A stretch of 64,000 nucleotides of DNA, from NCBI RefSeq assembly GCF_003285015.1, contig NZ_QMFB01000006.1, positions 293,437 to 357,436 of the forward strand. The letters are read 5' to 3'. The translations under genes were made by a program, and so were the position numbers. Below the pieces are notes generated by a model. The model saw nothing but the letters and a program-made list of their open reading frames with translations. It was not told the origin of the DNA and ran no database searches. Source of the DNA: Paenibacillus contaminans (GTDB lineage Bacteria > Bacillota > Bacilli > Paenibacillales > NBRC-103111). Positions 52,324 to 62,162 of the stretch are shown here, piece by piece; position 1 is the stretch's first letter, and every line of letters begins with the position of its first letter.

Positions 52324-53286
52324 ATGACGGAAGAACATACGAAACCAGCCTGTTGTTCGGCTGCAAGACCGGCTGAACAAAAACCGGACATGCCGGAACA
52401 GACGATTCACCCCAAAGAGGGCGAAGTGGATCGCATCGGGATGATTTATTTGCCCGGCGGCGAATATTATATGGGAACGGACAGTAAAGAAGGTTTCCCT
52501 GACGACGGAGAAGGCCCCGTTCATTTAATCAAGCTTAAGCCGTTTTATATGGATGCCAACACGGTGACGAACGCCCAGTTTGCGGAGTTCGTTAAAGCGA
52601 CCGGCTACAAGACGGAAGCCGAAAGGTTCGGCTGGTCTTACGTTTTCCACAGCTTCGTTTCGCCTTGGGTGGCGAGGACGGTGCATCAAGTCGTGCAGGG
52701 CGTGCCTTGGTGGTGGCCGGTTAACGGAGCTTTCTGGTATCAGCCGGAAGGGCCGGACTCCAATATCGAATCGCGGATGGATCATCCGGTCATCCATGTT
52801 TCATGGAACGATGCCAATGCTTATTGCAAATGGGCAGGCAAAAGATTGCCGACGGAAGCCGAATGGGAATACGCCGCCCGGGGCGGTCTAGATCGGAAAA
52901 TGTATCCGTGGGGCGACATGCTGATGCCGGACGGCCAGCATTACTGCAACATTTGGCAAGGTACGTTCCCCGAGAAAAATACGGCTAGGGACGGTTACGC
53001 CGGAACCGCTCCTGCCAAGTCTTTCCCGCCGAACGGCTACGGCATGTACAACGTGGCGGGGAATGTTTGGGAATGGTGTTCCGATTGGTTCAGCAAGTCG
53101 TATTACAAGGAATCGCCCGATACCGATCCGCAAGGACCGGCAGCCGGCACGAACCGCGCCATGCGCGGCGGCTCGTATTTATGCCACAAGTCGTATTGCA
53201 ATCGATATCGCGTAGCCGCACGAAGCTCGAACACGCCGGACAGCTCGACCGGCAATCTCGGCTTCCGCTGCGCGGCTGACGCTTAA
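52324..53286 (+). CDS. Formylglycine-generating enzyme (sulfatase-modifying factor)
   Basis: A 320-residue cytosolic enzyme that oxidises a sulfatase Cys to formylglycine. The fold begins MIYLPGGEYYMGTD and includes HPVIHVSWNDANAYCKWAGK and GNVWEWCSDWF. The two copper-binding Cys of true FGE are present as Cys287 and Cys292 in GGSYLCHKSYCNRYRVAAR, so it is not just a structural SUMF-fold protein. GGAGG lies 10 bp before ATG 52324. No sulfatase gene lies in the window; the partner must be elsewhere. A strong terminator follows. Confidence 0.92.
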   Translation: MTEEHTKPACCSAARPAEQKPDMPEQTIHPKEGEVDRIGMIYLPGGEYYMGTDSKEGFPDDGEGPVHLIKLKPFYMDANTVTNAQFAEFVKATGYKTEAERFGWSYVFHSFVSPWVARTVHQVVQGVPWWWPVNGAFWYQPEGPDSNIESRMDHPVIHVSWNDANAYCKWAGKRLPTEAEWEYAARGGLDRKMYPWGDMLMPDGQHYCNIWQGTFPEKNTARDGYAGTAPAKSFPPNGYGMYNVAGNVWEWCSDWFSKSYYKESPDTDPQGPAAGTNRAMRGGSYLCHKSYCNRYRVAARSSNTPDSSTGNLGFRCAADA

Positions 53287-53295
53287 AAATCGCAC

Positions 53296-53340
53296 AAAAA
53301 GTCCTCCTGCCCATTGATTGGGAAGGAGGATTTTTGTTTT
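53296..53340 (+). terminator. Rho-independent terminator after the FGE gene
   Basis: AAAAAGTCCTCCT pairs with AGGAGGATTTTT (one bulge), then TTTTTGTTTT. Confidence 0.85.
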
Positions 53341-53416
53341 GACCGTCCACCCATGTAGCTTAACCGAGAGCGGGAAACGGGTAGCTTTTACCGATAAGCC
53401 GAAATGTAATTTCGTA

Positions 53417-53445
53417 TTGACAGGAGGGATGAAACCCTTTACACT
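53417..53445 (+). promoter_or_regulatory. Predicted sigma-A promoter of the heparinase-like genes
   Basis: TTGACA (53417-53422), exactly 17 bp, then TACACT (53440-53445). The start would be near 53452, leaving a leader of about 137 nt. The rest of 53341-53588 holds no gene. Confidence 0.6.
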
Positions 53446-53588
53446 TCAAGGTAAGTTGCAAACAAAAAGAAACTAACGAATATCGTCTATTTTATACAAT
53501 TACGGCTCCCAGGTCGTTTTGATTCTGCTGCCGAAAGACTTGCTTAGAACCAATCATTATCAAAGTATGCGATACGGGGTGAGATTCG

Positions 53589-56500
53589 ATGGGAAGTCCG
53601 AAACAGAAAAGCACCTATTACACATCGGAAAAAATAGCGTATGCAAGAAGGAACATCGCAAAGTACGAATGGGCTCGGCGAATGAAGGATGCTGCCGTAC
53701 AGGAAGCCGAATCGTTTATGGCGAACGGCATGGAGTTTTTATGGAAAAGCGTGACGCCACAAACGCTGCCTAGGGGCATCAGAGTACATATGGAGCTGGG
53801 CTCTCCGGTAACCGGAGCGCAATTCTTGAAAGAATACGGCACTTACGGCTGGCAAGGAAACCCGTTAACGGAGCCGTGGAAGCTGACCGATCCGAGCAGC
53901 GGCTTCACATTTCCGACGAATGATTTTGGAGCCTATTATGAAAGCGGTCTGGACGAACATGGGATATTCCGGAAAGGGCTGGCGGATCCGCGTTATTTGG
54001 TCAACGAGCTGTATCCGGACAAAGGCGCAAGCTGGGGAGTGGACGACGGCTTCGGCTGGATTGACGAAGAAGGCCAAAAATGGACGTTCATCGCTTATTA
54101 TAACCACTGGTATTTATGGTATGGAGCCGGCGCGCTTTTTCCGAAAGCGCTTAAAGCATTTCGCGAAGCTTACTTGTACACTGGGGAAATGAAGTATGCG
54201 GCCCCGGGAATCGTTCTGCTCGACCGGATCGCCGACGTGTATCCGGATATGGATTCATCGGTATACAAATGGGATGACTGCTATGCAAATTCACACGGAT
54301 TGACCGGTAAAGGCAAAGCGATCGGATGCATTTGGGAGCCTGGCCTTGTTTGGGAATTTATAGCCGCTTATGATGCTTTTTTTCCGGCTATGGAAGATCC
54401 GAACGTTGCGGCATTCTTAAGCGATAAGGCCTCGCGGTATCGATTGAGCAATCCGAAAAACTCGCCGCATGATGTACGAAGGAACAGCGAGGACGGAATC
54501 GTCCGGCAAGTGTTCCCTTCCATTAAAGAAGGACAAATCCGCGGCAATTTCGGAATGCATCAACGTGCGCTGGCGATGGCGGCGGTCGTGCTGGATGACC
54601 CAGAAGCTAGCAAAGAATGGGTCGAGTGGATCTTGAGCACGGGGGGCTTGGTTTACGAACCGGAGCTGCGAGTTACCGGCGGAAATGTACTGTCGACGCT
54701 GGTCGACGAGGTTGACCGTGACGGCTTCGGAAACGAAGCTTCGCCTACTTATAACACCATTTGGCTCGATCAGTCCAAAGCGGTTGCCGAAATATTGGAG
54801 CAAATCGACCCGGCAAGCGATTCCAATCTTTACAGACACGTCAAATTCAAAAAGTTTTTCGACAGCCGTTATCCGCTCATCGTGCACCGTAATTATACGC
54901 CGACCATCGGAGATACCGGCAAAAGCGGAAATCCGCTAATTATCGGAACGCGTGCTGAATATATTCTAGCCTACGAAAAATATAAAGAACCGGTATATGC
55001 GCAATACGCCCATTTCCTCAACGGAAGCCGCATCGAAGGCATACAGGGCAGCATTTTCTCCGAGGATCCTGAGCAAATTACACGCGACATTGCAAGCGTT
55101 ATCGAGGAACACGGACCGATGAAGTTTCCGAGCAGACATTTGTCGGGGTATGGGTTTGTCTCGTTGAGCGAGGAGACGGACGACAAGAAGGAAGATTCGA
55201 TGCGCGGATTGTGGATGTATTACGGCCGCAACACCGGACATGGGCACCGGGATACGCTGAATATCGGACTGCACGCCTTTGGCATGGATCTTATGCCGGA
55301 TAACGGCTATCCCGAGACGGCGGATTATGCCCCTAAACGTTTGCAATGGGTGCACAATACGATCAGTCATAATACGGTCGTCGTGAACGAATCGAAGCAA
55401 AACGAATCATGGGTGGGAATCCCCCATCATTACGACGGCGAGAGCATGGTCAAGCTGATTGACGTTGAAGCGCCCCGCGTGTATCCGCTTACCACTTTGT
55501 ATAGAAGAACAGTTGCGTTTATTCGGGCGGACGACACGCATTCTTATGCGGTCGATATTTTTCGGGTCAAGGGGGGACAAAATCACCATTACAGCTTCCA
55601 TGGAGGAGAAGGGGAAGTAAGCGTAACGGGGTTAAACTTGCAAAAGCAAGCGACAGGTACGTATGCGGGGCCGGATATCGCGTTCATCGGCAAAATCGGA
55701 GAAACGGCCAAAAATTATCAGGGAAGCGGCTTTCAGCATCTGTATAATGTGGAACGCGACGATGCCCCTTCCGATTCGTTCAGCGTAGATTGGGCGATAA
55801 AAGATACTTGGGGAGTTCGCGGCAAGGAGGATTCCGCAAGCGTTCATCTCCGCCTCACGATGCTCGGCCAGGTTCACGAGGCCGCGATTGCTGACGGCCA
55901 GCCGCCGCAAGTTCCGGGTAACCCGAAATCGCTTAAATATATGATAGCCAAGCGGAGCGGCGAGCAGCTGGAGAGCCGGTTCCTGTCGGTTATCGAGCCT
56001 TATAAAAATAACCGGTTCATTGAATCGATCGAGTCGGTTCCGATCATCGCCCTAAACGGCCATCATACAGCGGATTCCGAAACGGCTGCCGTAAAGATCG
56101 TGCTTCGCAGCGGAAGAACGGATTATGTCGTGAACAGCATTCATCCTGATGTCCGCTACAAAGTCGACGACAAGTTCGATTTCCAAGGCTTCTTCGGCGT
56201 TATTTCGGAAATGGACGGCGGCTATACATACGGTTATTTGAATGACGGCGTTATGCTGAGCAAAGCGGACGGGACCGGCATTCGAAGAGATAAGGGCCGC
56301 ATTGAAGGAAAAATAACCGATTTCACCAAAGAAATCAGCTTCCATAATACGCTGCAAATCGAGATCGACGGCGGTACGGATCATGATATCCATAAGGGTC
56401 AGTGGATTTTCGTCAAAAACAATGGAAAGCGAAACGCGGCATACGAGATCAAGTCGGCTGTTAAACGGAGCGAAACGAGCTGGGAGCTTGGAATCGGCGA

Positions 56501-56624
56501 CATTACGCTCATACGCGGGTACCGGAATCCGAATGACTTCGCGGAAGGCTTCGTATATGACGTCCAAGAAAATGATTCGTTTACGATTCCAATAATCGAA
56601 GAATACGCGGGCAGCCGGAAGTGA
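53589..56624 (+). CDS. Heparinase II/III-like polysaccharide lyase (first)
   Basis: A 1011-residue protein without a signal peptide, thus probably cytosolic. The N-terminal 450 residues form an alpha/alpha toroid (GNFGMHQRALAMAAVVLDDP with a likely catalytic His). The heparinase II/III-type beta domain follows: GRNTGHGHRDTLNIGLHAFG near 547-566 and QWVHNTISHNTVVVN near 590. A long C-terminal beta region completes it. These enzymes cleave uronate-containing oligosaccharides by beta-elimination. It is about 1.5 times the usual length. The start ATG 53589 has GGGGTGAG about 5 bp upstream. The second lyase follows by 9 bp, so the two are co-expressed. Confidence 0.83.
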   Translation: MGSPKQKSTYYTSEKIAYARRNIAKYEWARRMKDAAVQEAESFMANGMEFLWKSVTPQTLPRGIRVHMELGSPVTGAQFLKEYGTYGWQGNPLTEPWKLTDPSSGFTFPTNDFGAYYESGLDEHGIFRKGLADPRYLVNELYPDKGASWGVDDGFGWIDEEGQKWTFIAYYNHWYLWYGAGALFPKALKAFREAYLYTGEMKYAAPGIVLLDRIADVYPDMDSSVYKWDDCYANSHGLTGKGKAIGCIWEPGLVWEFIAAYDAFFPAMEDPNVAAFLSDKASRYRLSNPKNSPHDVRRNSEDGIVRQVFPSIKEGQIRGNFGMHQRALAMAAVVLDDPEASKEWVEWILSTGGLVYEPELRVTGGNVLSTLVDEVDRDGFGNEASPTYNTIWLDQSKAVAEILEQIDPASDSNLYRHVKFKKFFDSRYPLIVHRNYTPTIGDTGKSGNPLIIGTRAEYILAYEKYKEPVYAQYAHFLNGSRIEGIQGSIFSEDPEQITRDIASVIEEHGPMKFPSRHLSGYGFVSLSEETDDKKEDSMRGLWMYYGRNTGHGHRDTLNIGLHAFGMDLMPDNGYPETADYAPKRLQWVHNTISHNTVVVNESKQNESWVGIPHHYDGESMVKLIDVEAPRVYPLTTLYRRTVAFIRADDTHSYAVDIFRVKGGQNHHYSFHGGEGEVSVTGLNLQKQATGTYAGPDIAFIGKIGETAKNYQGSGFQHLYNVERDDAPSDSFSVDWAIKDTWGVRGKEDSASVHLRLTMLGQVHEAAIADGQPPQVPGNPKSLKYMIAKRSGEQLESRFLSVIEPYKNNRFIESIESVPIIALNGHHTADSETAAVKIVLRSGRTDYVVNSIHPDVRYKVDDKFDFQGFFGVISEMDGGYTYGYLNDGVMLSKADGTGIRRDKGRIEGKITDFTKEISFHNTLQIEIDGGTDHDIHKGQWIFVKNNGKRNAAYEIKSAVKRSETSWELGIGDITLIRGYRNPNDFAEGFVYDVQENDSFTIPIIEEYAGSRK

Positions 56625-56633
56625 GGTTGTGAA

Positions 56634-59600
56634 ATGTCAGGTCATCAGGAGCAGGTTATATCCGCAGCAAACAAACGGCTGGGGAGCTCGCAAGTCCGAT
56701 ATTACGAAAACTTGCGGGTAACGGTCCCCGAGATCCGGGGCACTGCCGACGACGGAATAAAGAGCGATCCTCTCTGGTCGGAAGGGGGGAAGCTAAGCCC
56801 TTTTGTGACGTTTTATGCTTGCCGACCCGCTCATTCGAAAACCGAGGTGGTCCTCGGCTATGACGCAACAAACCTGTTTATCGGCATTAAAGCTTATTTC
56901 GCAGACGTTACGAAGGAGCGCAGCGGCGGTCTGGAAATAATGCTGCAGCCTTCTTCGAAGCATGCCAATTACCGCTTAAGCCTTGCTTTACCGTGTGCGG
57001 CCAAAAGCGTAAAGGCCGATTTGGGACCGGGTTTTACCGAGCTTGACGGGATAGAGGTAAAAAGTGCGGAGGCCGACGGATGTTATACGTTCAATCTGGC
57101 GATACCTTTCAATCGTTTACATGTTCGGGAAATTCGTTCCGGCGATGAATGGGGCATCAATATTATCCGGCATTCGATCGGGGCGACGCCGGCATCGTCC
57201 TGGGCGCCGATTCGCCATTCCTATTTTATCGACCATGAATCGTATTATGAGCTTCGGGCTGTAGTATCGGATGAGGGCCGGTTCGGGACGATCGTATTCG
57301 GGCCGTTTCACGATTCGGTTCTGCAGGTTGGCGCAATGATATATGTCGGATTTACGGAGAAAGTAATTCTGATCGAATCGGGCGTGGACGTGCCAGACCG
57401 GAAGTCGATTATGCTGGAATGGATATCTCCGTCCGGACAGCTGCAAGCGCTCGACCGCTTTCATATTTCCGAAGCTTGCGACGGGTATAAGATCGCATTT
57501 TCCCACCCTAAGCCGCTTGAAGAAGGGGTGTATAAGCTTAAGTTGACTCTTCAAAAAGCTGAAGGGAAAGCTGCAGCATCCTCCTTGCTTTGCTTCGACC
57601 GAATCGAATTAATCGAAGCGGGCAGCGACGCCTTACAGAATACCGCTTCCAGCCGCTCGTATTCGGCCGAGGCTGAGATTGTTGAGATTGTGGTTGCACC
57701 GGAGCCGGCCTCGGAGGAAGTACGCAGGCTGATCGGACTCATACCCGACCGCACGGGAATGACTTTCGTCGGGACGCCGGACAAAGCCGATTTATGGCCC
57801 TATCAGCTCTACGACTGGCAGGACAGCGATCCGCAGCGGATGAACAACGTAAAGAGCACGTATGTATACCCCAATGCGCGCTATACGGAAAATCGCGAAT
57901 TTACGTTGTTGAATCCGAAAGGCGAGCATGTCAGCTATCCGTATTTTGAGGACGAGCGCGGCAAAAGGTTTTTTTTATCGGCGCATATATGGTCGCGGAG
58001 TCGCGCTTACGTTCTTGAAGAAACCGATAAGCTTGCTACGTCGGATCCTTTGGGGGCGGCAAGGCTGCTGTACCATTTTGCCCTGAAGTATAGCAGCTAT
58101 TTTCCCGTTTACGACTATCCTTGGCTCTGCTATCCGCTCGAGAAGGAGGCGGGAGCTCCATATCCGTATTGGGGAGGCCTCTGGAACAGGTGGTTTTACA
58201 TGGATCTGTATCAGCTGAGGCATTTGTTTAACGCATATGGCAAGGTCGTGCGAACGAACGCTTTTCAAGTGCTTACGGAAGAGACGGGGGTAGACGTCCG
58301 TACGCAGATTGTCGATCAAATGTTTTTGCCCTCTGTACATTTTGTAAGAACGTACCCGAACATGAATACCAATATGGATTTCGCGAATTGGATCGGCCTA
58401 GCGGCTTTGGGTAAAGCGTTAAACGAGCCGAAGTATATCCATGAAGTGGTGGAACGGCTGAGAGCCTTCTGCTCGAGCCAGTTTCTGTTCGATGGCTTCT
58501 GGAAGGAGGTTACGCTTTCCTATCATAAGCAAATCATGGTCGGCATCAGGAAGGTGACGGACGAGCTGCTGGGGTGGAGCGATCCGGATGGATACGTTTC
58601 GCCGCGCACAGGCGGCCATATCGCTGGACTCGATATGGAGAAAGAACTTTATTTTATCAAACAAGCTGAACGCTTGCTTGACGATGTGGCTTTCCCGAAC
58701 GGACATGCACTGCCTGTGACCGACACGTGGGCTTATGACAAGACGGAGACGCCGAATCTTGAAACCGGTTCATTTCTGCTGCCGGCGGCCGGTATCGTCA
58801 AAATGACAAGAGGCATCGGCGCCAATCAAATGCAGACGTATGTAACCTTCGTTCCGAAATATGGCCACAACCATCTCGATCCGCTAAACTTGGTCGTGTT
58901 TGCGCACGGACAGGAGCTGTTGGCCGATATCGGCTACACCCATACGAAATACCGGTACGCGACGGTTTCCACAATCGGCCACAACACGGTTGTCGTTGAC
59001 GGGGCCGATATGCGTATCGACGAAGGGCTGGATGGCGGGAATATCGAAGTGTATACGCCTGCCGATCGAATGCTGCAGGTCGTTCGGGCAAGCCAGCTTA
59101 ACGCTTATTCCGTAACGGAGCGTTACGACAGGGAAGTGTGGACGATCGGCTTTGCTGAAGGAGAAGCTCATGAGGCCTATGTACTGGACATCTTCCGCGT
59201 TGCCGGCGGGAATCGGCATGAATATTCGCTTCACGGCAATGCGAACGCCGAGTCTTTTTTCCGAACCGGCCAAACTATGCGTCCGTACGGGGATACGATG
59301 CTTCCGGCAGGTGCAGATTATGTGCTGCCGTCCGTAGAATCGGAAATCGGGGATGCCGGAGACTTTTATACCGGGTACATGTTTATTAGAGAGGTGTGCA
59401 GCACGGCAATCGTGGACGGTACTTATGAAGCAGAGCTTGTTGCGAAGGAAGGAGAAGACGCCGAGCGCTTACAGTTGCGCATTTTTGGGAATGCCGGTGA
59501 AGGAGGGAGCGAGCTGTTTTTCGGCAAATCGCCTTCGCTCAAGGGAACCCGCGTCGATCGTCAGGATACGAACGATTTGGCGGAACAATATTTTGTTCCT

Positions 59601-60263
59601 CAGCTGATTGTCAGAAGAGAAGGTGAGGCGCTGCAGAGCACTTTTGTCACTTTGCTGGAGCCGGTCGGCCGCAATAAGCAAGCGCAAATCCGGAAAATGG
59701 AGGTGCTTCGTTATAACGATGCGAGCTTCGGCGATGCAGTCGTATCGATTCATTACGGGAATACGACCGATATTGTGCTGAGCAGTGGAGCAGCAAACTG
59801 CGGACAGCTCGTATTCGGGGATATTCGCTTGCAAGGGAAAATGGGCTTTATCAGGATGGAAGGAAGCCGTGTAAAGCAGATGATGCTGGTCGGAGGAACC
59901 GAGCTTGCAGTCGGACAAACAAGTCTTGTCGGCGCCGGGACGCTAAAAGGCTGGATTTGTGCCGTGCTTCGGCGCGGACACAATCACGAGGCCAATGCTT
60001 TTATAGTCGATATTCCGGTATCCGAGCAGTTTATCGGAAGCCATATCATTGTTGCGCATCCGGACGGGAAGACGCACGGTTATTTGATTCATGCAATTCG
60101 ACCCGTACAAACGGGAACGCTGCTTGACATCTGTGACATGGATCCCGGTTTTACGCTTTCGGATGACGGCAGCTCGGAGATGAACTATTTTCCTCATACC
60201 AAATGGACGGGGAAGCATGCGTTCCACATCGATTCCGTCGTTCATTTCGTCGGGAGCGGTTAA
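56634..60263 (+). CDS. Heparinase II/III-like protein with N-terminal CBM9-like domain (second)
   Basis: A 1209-residue protein, no signal peptide. Residues about 25-215 resemble a CBM9-like domain (KTEVVLGYDATNLFIGIKAY, YTFNLAIPFNRLHV, GDEWGINIIRHS). A long helical toroid region follows, then the heparinase II/III beta domain with FVPKYGHNHLDPLNLVVFAH near 743 and STIGHNTVVVDGADM near 781. His residues at both motifs match the first lyase. It starts 9 bp after the previous stop behind GAGGTTG. The CBM9-like front end in a cytosolic enzyme is unusual and may hold oligosaccharide on the enzyme. Polymer specificity cannot be read. Confidence 0.8.
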   Translation: MSGHQEQVISAANKRLGSSQVRYYENLRVTVPEIRGTADDGIKSDPLWSEGGKLSPFVTFYACRPAHSKTEVVLGYDATNLFIGIKAYFADVTKERSGGLEIMLQPSSKHANYRLSLALPCAAKSVKADLGPGFTELDGIEVKSAEADGCYTFNLAIPFNRLHVREIRSGDEWGINIIRHSIGATPASSWAPIRHSYFIDHESYYELRAVVSDEGRFGTIVFGPFHDSVLQVGAMIYVGFTEKVILIESGVDVPDRKSIMLEWISPSGQLQALDRFHISEACDGYKIAFSHPKPLEEGVYKLKLTLQKAEGKAAASSLLCFDRIELIEAGSDALQNTASSRSYSAEAEIVEIVVAPEPASEEVRRLIGLIPDRTGMTFVGTPDKADLWPYQLYDWQDSDPQRMNNVKSTYVYPNARYTENREFTLLNPKGEHVSYPYFEDERGKRFFLSAHIWSRSRAYVLEETDKLATSDPLGAARLLYHFALKYSSYFPVYDYPWLCYPLEKEAGAPYPYWGGLWNRWFYMDLYQLRHLFNAYGKVVRTNAFQVLTEETGVDVRTQIVDQMFLPSVHFVRTYPNMNTNMDFANWIGLAALGKALNEPKYIHEVVERLRAFCSSQFLFDGFWKEVTLSYHKQIMVGIRKVTDELLGWSDPDGYVSPRTGGHIAGLDMEKELYFIKQAERLLDDVAFPNGHALPVTDTWAYDKTETPNLETGSFLLPAAGIVKMTRGIGANQMQTYVTFVPKYGHNHLDPLNLVVFAHGQELLADIGYTHTKYRYATVSTIGHNTVVVDGADMRIDEGLDGGNIEVYTPADRMLQVVRASQLNAYSVTERYDREVWTIGFAEGEAHEAYVLDIFRVAGGNRHEYSLHGNANAESFFRTGQTMRPYGDTMLPAGADYVLPSVESEIGDAGDFYTGYMFIREVCSTAIVDGTYEAELVAKEGEDAERLQLRIFGNAGEGGSELFFGKSPSLKGTRVDRQDTNDLAEQYFVPQLIVRREGEALQSTFVTLLEPVGRNKQAQIRKMEVLRYNDASFGDAVVSIHYGNTTDIVLSSGAANCGQLVFGDIRLQGKMGFIRMEGSRVKQMMLVGGTELAVGQTSLVGAGTLKGWICAVLRRGHNHEANAFIVDIPVSEQFIGSHIIVAHPDGKTHGYLIHAIRPVQTGTLLDICDMDPGFTLSDDGSSEMNYFPHTKWTGKHAFHIDSVVHFVGSG

Positions 60264-60306
60264 ATATTTTTTTGCGAACAGTTAGTTTTGTTTTGAAAAT
60301 AACCTA

Positions 60307-60336
60307 TTGACATTGTCGTTCTACCGGAAGTAAGAT
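60307..60336 (+). promoter_or_regulatory. Predicted sigma-A promoter of the LplABC-type transporter
   Basis: TTGACA (60307-60312), 18 bp, TAAGAT (60331-60336), about 50 bp before the binding-protein gene. Confidence 0.55.
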
Positions 60337-60385
60337 AAGAAGCGTACTCGAGAAAACGCATACATCAAAGGAGGGTTTTCACATT

Positions 60386-62017
60386 ATGTGGAAAAAGAAA
60401 AAAGCGCTGTCAGTAAGCTTAGCTGCTGTCCTGTCAGCGTCCGTATTGGTGGCAGGCTGCGGCAAAACCGAAGGGGAAACCGGTGCGAGTGATGGAAAGG
60501 AGCCTGCCAATAAACAGCAGGAGAAGATCAAGCTTTCGATGTTTATGTCCAATTCCGGATTGAAGCATCCGGACGGCATTGTGCCGAACGAGAACGAGTT
60601 TATCAACATCATCAAGGATTATGCGAATGTCGATCTTGACCTGGAAGTGCCGAATGCGGCGGACGAGGCTACCAAGCTCAACTTGCTGCTCGCTTCAGCA
60701 AATTTACCGGATATCTTACATAGCCGGAGTATCGAAGCAACGTATGATGCAGCCCGTCAAGGAGCATTTATCGATCTGCAGAAGTATTATGACAAGTCGC
60801 CGATCGTTCAGAAATACATTACTCCCGAAATGATGGAGCTGGCCAAGGATCCCCAAACCGGTAAATTGTGGAGAATCCCGATGTCGACGGCGCAAGCCCC
60901 GCAAGGATACGGCAACGTCGTTCGAATGGATTTGTTGAAGAAGTACAACGAAGGAAAAATGCCGGAGTCGGTAGAGGAATGGGTGGACGTGCTTCGCAAG
61001 CTGAAAAAAGCGGAACCGGAATCCGTACCTCTCAGCAATCGCGTAATCGGCGACTACGGGTTTTCATACGGCGGCAATGTTGTGTTCCAATGGTTTGGCG
61101 TTCGTCCTTATAACTTCAGGGTAGAAGACGGTAAAGTTATCAACGAATTCCGTACGCCCGAATTCAAGGCAGCGGTAGAATTGCTGAAGCAGTTATACGG
61201 CGAAGGAATCTTGGACAAAGAATTCGCAGCCAAGGATGCGGCGAAATACGGAGTGGACCTCACTCAAAAGAACACGTTGTTGTATTCGGATACTACCGAG
61301 CAGCTTATCGGTACCGCTACGGGCCGGCTGGCAAATCCGGATCTGAAAAATCAGCAGCTGATAATGGCTCCTCCGCTGAAAAAGCTTCCTTCGGTCGTGA
61401 AGGACGCAAAATATTTGGAAGCGAAACGGTCTGTACCAATCAACACGCACGGTATATACATTTCAAGCAAATCGAAGGATCCGGACAGGGCTTGGAAGGT
61501 CATTGAAGGGTTCGCAAGCGACCAGCTGAGAGAATCGATTTTCTGGGGCAAAGAAGGGGAGACATATACCGTCAAAGACGGAAAGCGCGTTCCGGATACG
61601 GCGAAATTGAATGATCCGAAACGTTACTGGTCGCTCCAACTGGCCATCGTATTCGGATTCTCGGACGGCCAGGAAGTGAAACAGGCTAAATTGGCGCAAG
61701 TGGCGGAGCCGGAGCATTATAAGGCGCTGATGGACAGCCAGATTGCTGCCGACAAGAACGCATTGAAAACCGGTTTCGGCGTAACCTCCTTCATCGATCT
61801 GCCGAACGACTTATCCAAAAAATTGCCTGATTCGCGCATGTATATTACGCAAGCTGCGGTTGAAGCGATCATGGGCAAAATTACGATGGACGAGTTCGAC
61901 AATCGCGTAAAAGGTTATGTTGAGAAGTATGGTGCCATCGACGATTTCTACACGAAGGAAATGAACGGCCGTAAGGACGAGCTTCGCAAGAAGGGCGTTG
62001 TCGAGGTAGATTGGTAG
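60386..62017 (+). CDS. LplA-type extracellular solute-binding lipoprotein
   Basis: A 543-residue binding protein. A lysine-rich signal peptide ends in lipobox VAGC with Cys25. The mature part is the large type that partners LplB/LplC permeases (IKDYANVDLDLEVPNAADEA, GKLWRIPMSTAQAPQGYGNV, YISSKSKDPDRAWKVIEGFA). AAAGGAGGG lies 10 bp before ATG 60386. It follows the two lyases by 122 bp under its own promoter and is separated from its permease by a long hairpin. Such systems often import oligogalacturonides or similar; the ligand here is inferred only from the lyases. Confidence 0.93.
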   Translation: MWKKKKALSVSLAAVLSASVLVAGCGKTEGETGASDGKEPANKQQEKIKLSMFMSNSGLKHPDGIVPNENEFINIIKDYANVDLDLEVPNAADEATKLNLLLASANLPDILHSRSIEATYDAARQGAFIDLQKYYDKSPIVQKYITPEMMELAKDPQTGKLWRIPMSTAQAPQGYGNVVRMDLLKKYNEGKMPESVEEWVDVLRKLKKAEPESVPLSNRVIGDYGFSYGGNVVFQWFGVRPYNFRVEDGKVINEFRTPEFKAAVELLKQLYGEGILDKEFAAKDAAKYGVDLTQKNTLLYSDTTEQLIGTATGRLANPDLKNQQLIMAPPLKKLPSVVKDAKYLEAKRSVPINTHGIYISSKSKDPDRAWKVIEGFASDQLRESIFWGKEGETYTVKDGKRVPDTAKLNDPKRYWSLQLAIVFGFSDGQEVKQAKLAQVAEPEHYKALMDSQIAADKNALKTGFGVTSFIDLPNDLSKKLPDSRMYITQAAVEAIMGKITMDEFDNRVKGYVEKYGAIDDFYTKEMNGRKDELRKKGVVEVDW

Positions 62018-62040
62018 AATACGGACAACAGGCATGAGCG

Positions 62041-62104
62041 GGATAGCAGTCGATAGCCGAAAAAGATGGTGAAGTTGACCTCCTATCGGCTAAGATTGCT
62101 ATCC
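62041..62104 (+). terminator. Long stem-loop between binding-protein and permease genes
   Basis: GGATAGCAGTCGATAGCCGA (62041-62060) pairs with the segment 62086-62104 over about 18 bp with one bulge, loop about 25 nt, no strong T run. It mirrors the stem-loop at 24336 in the other transporter and may protect or partly terminate the upstream message. Confidence 0.6.
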
Positions 62105-62162
62105 TTATCTTAATCTTAAGCCCATCTCATACCGTATGACTCAGCAAGAGGAGGAAGCATGC

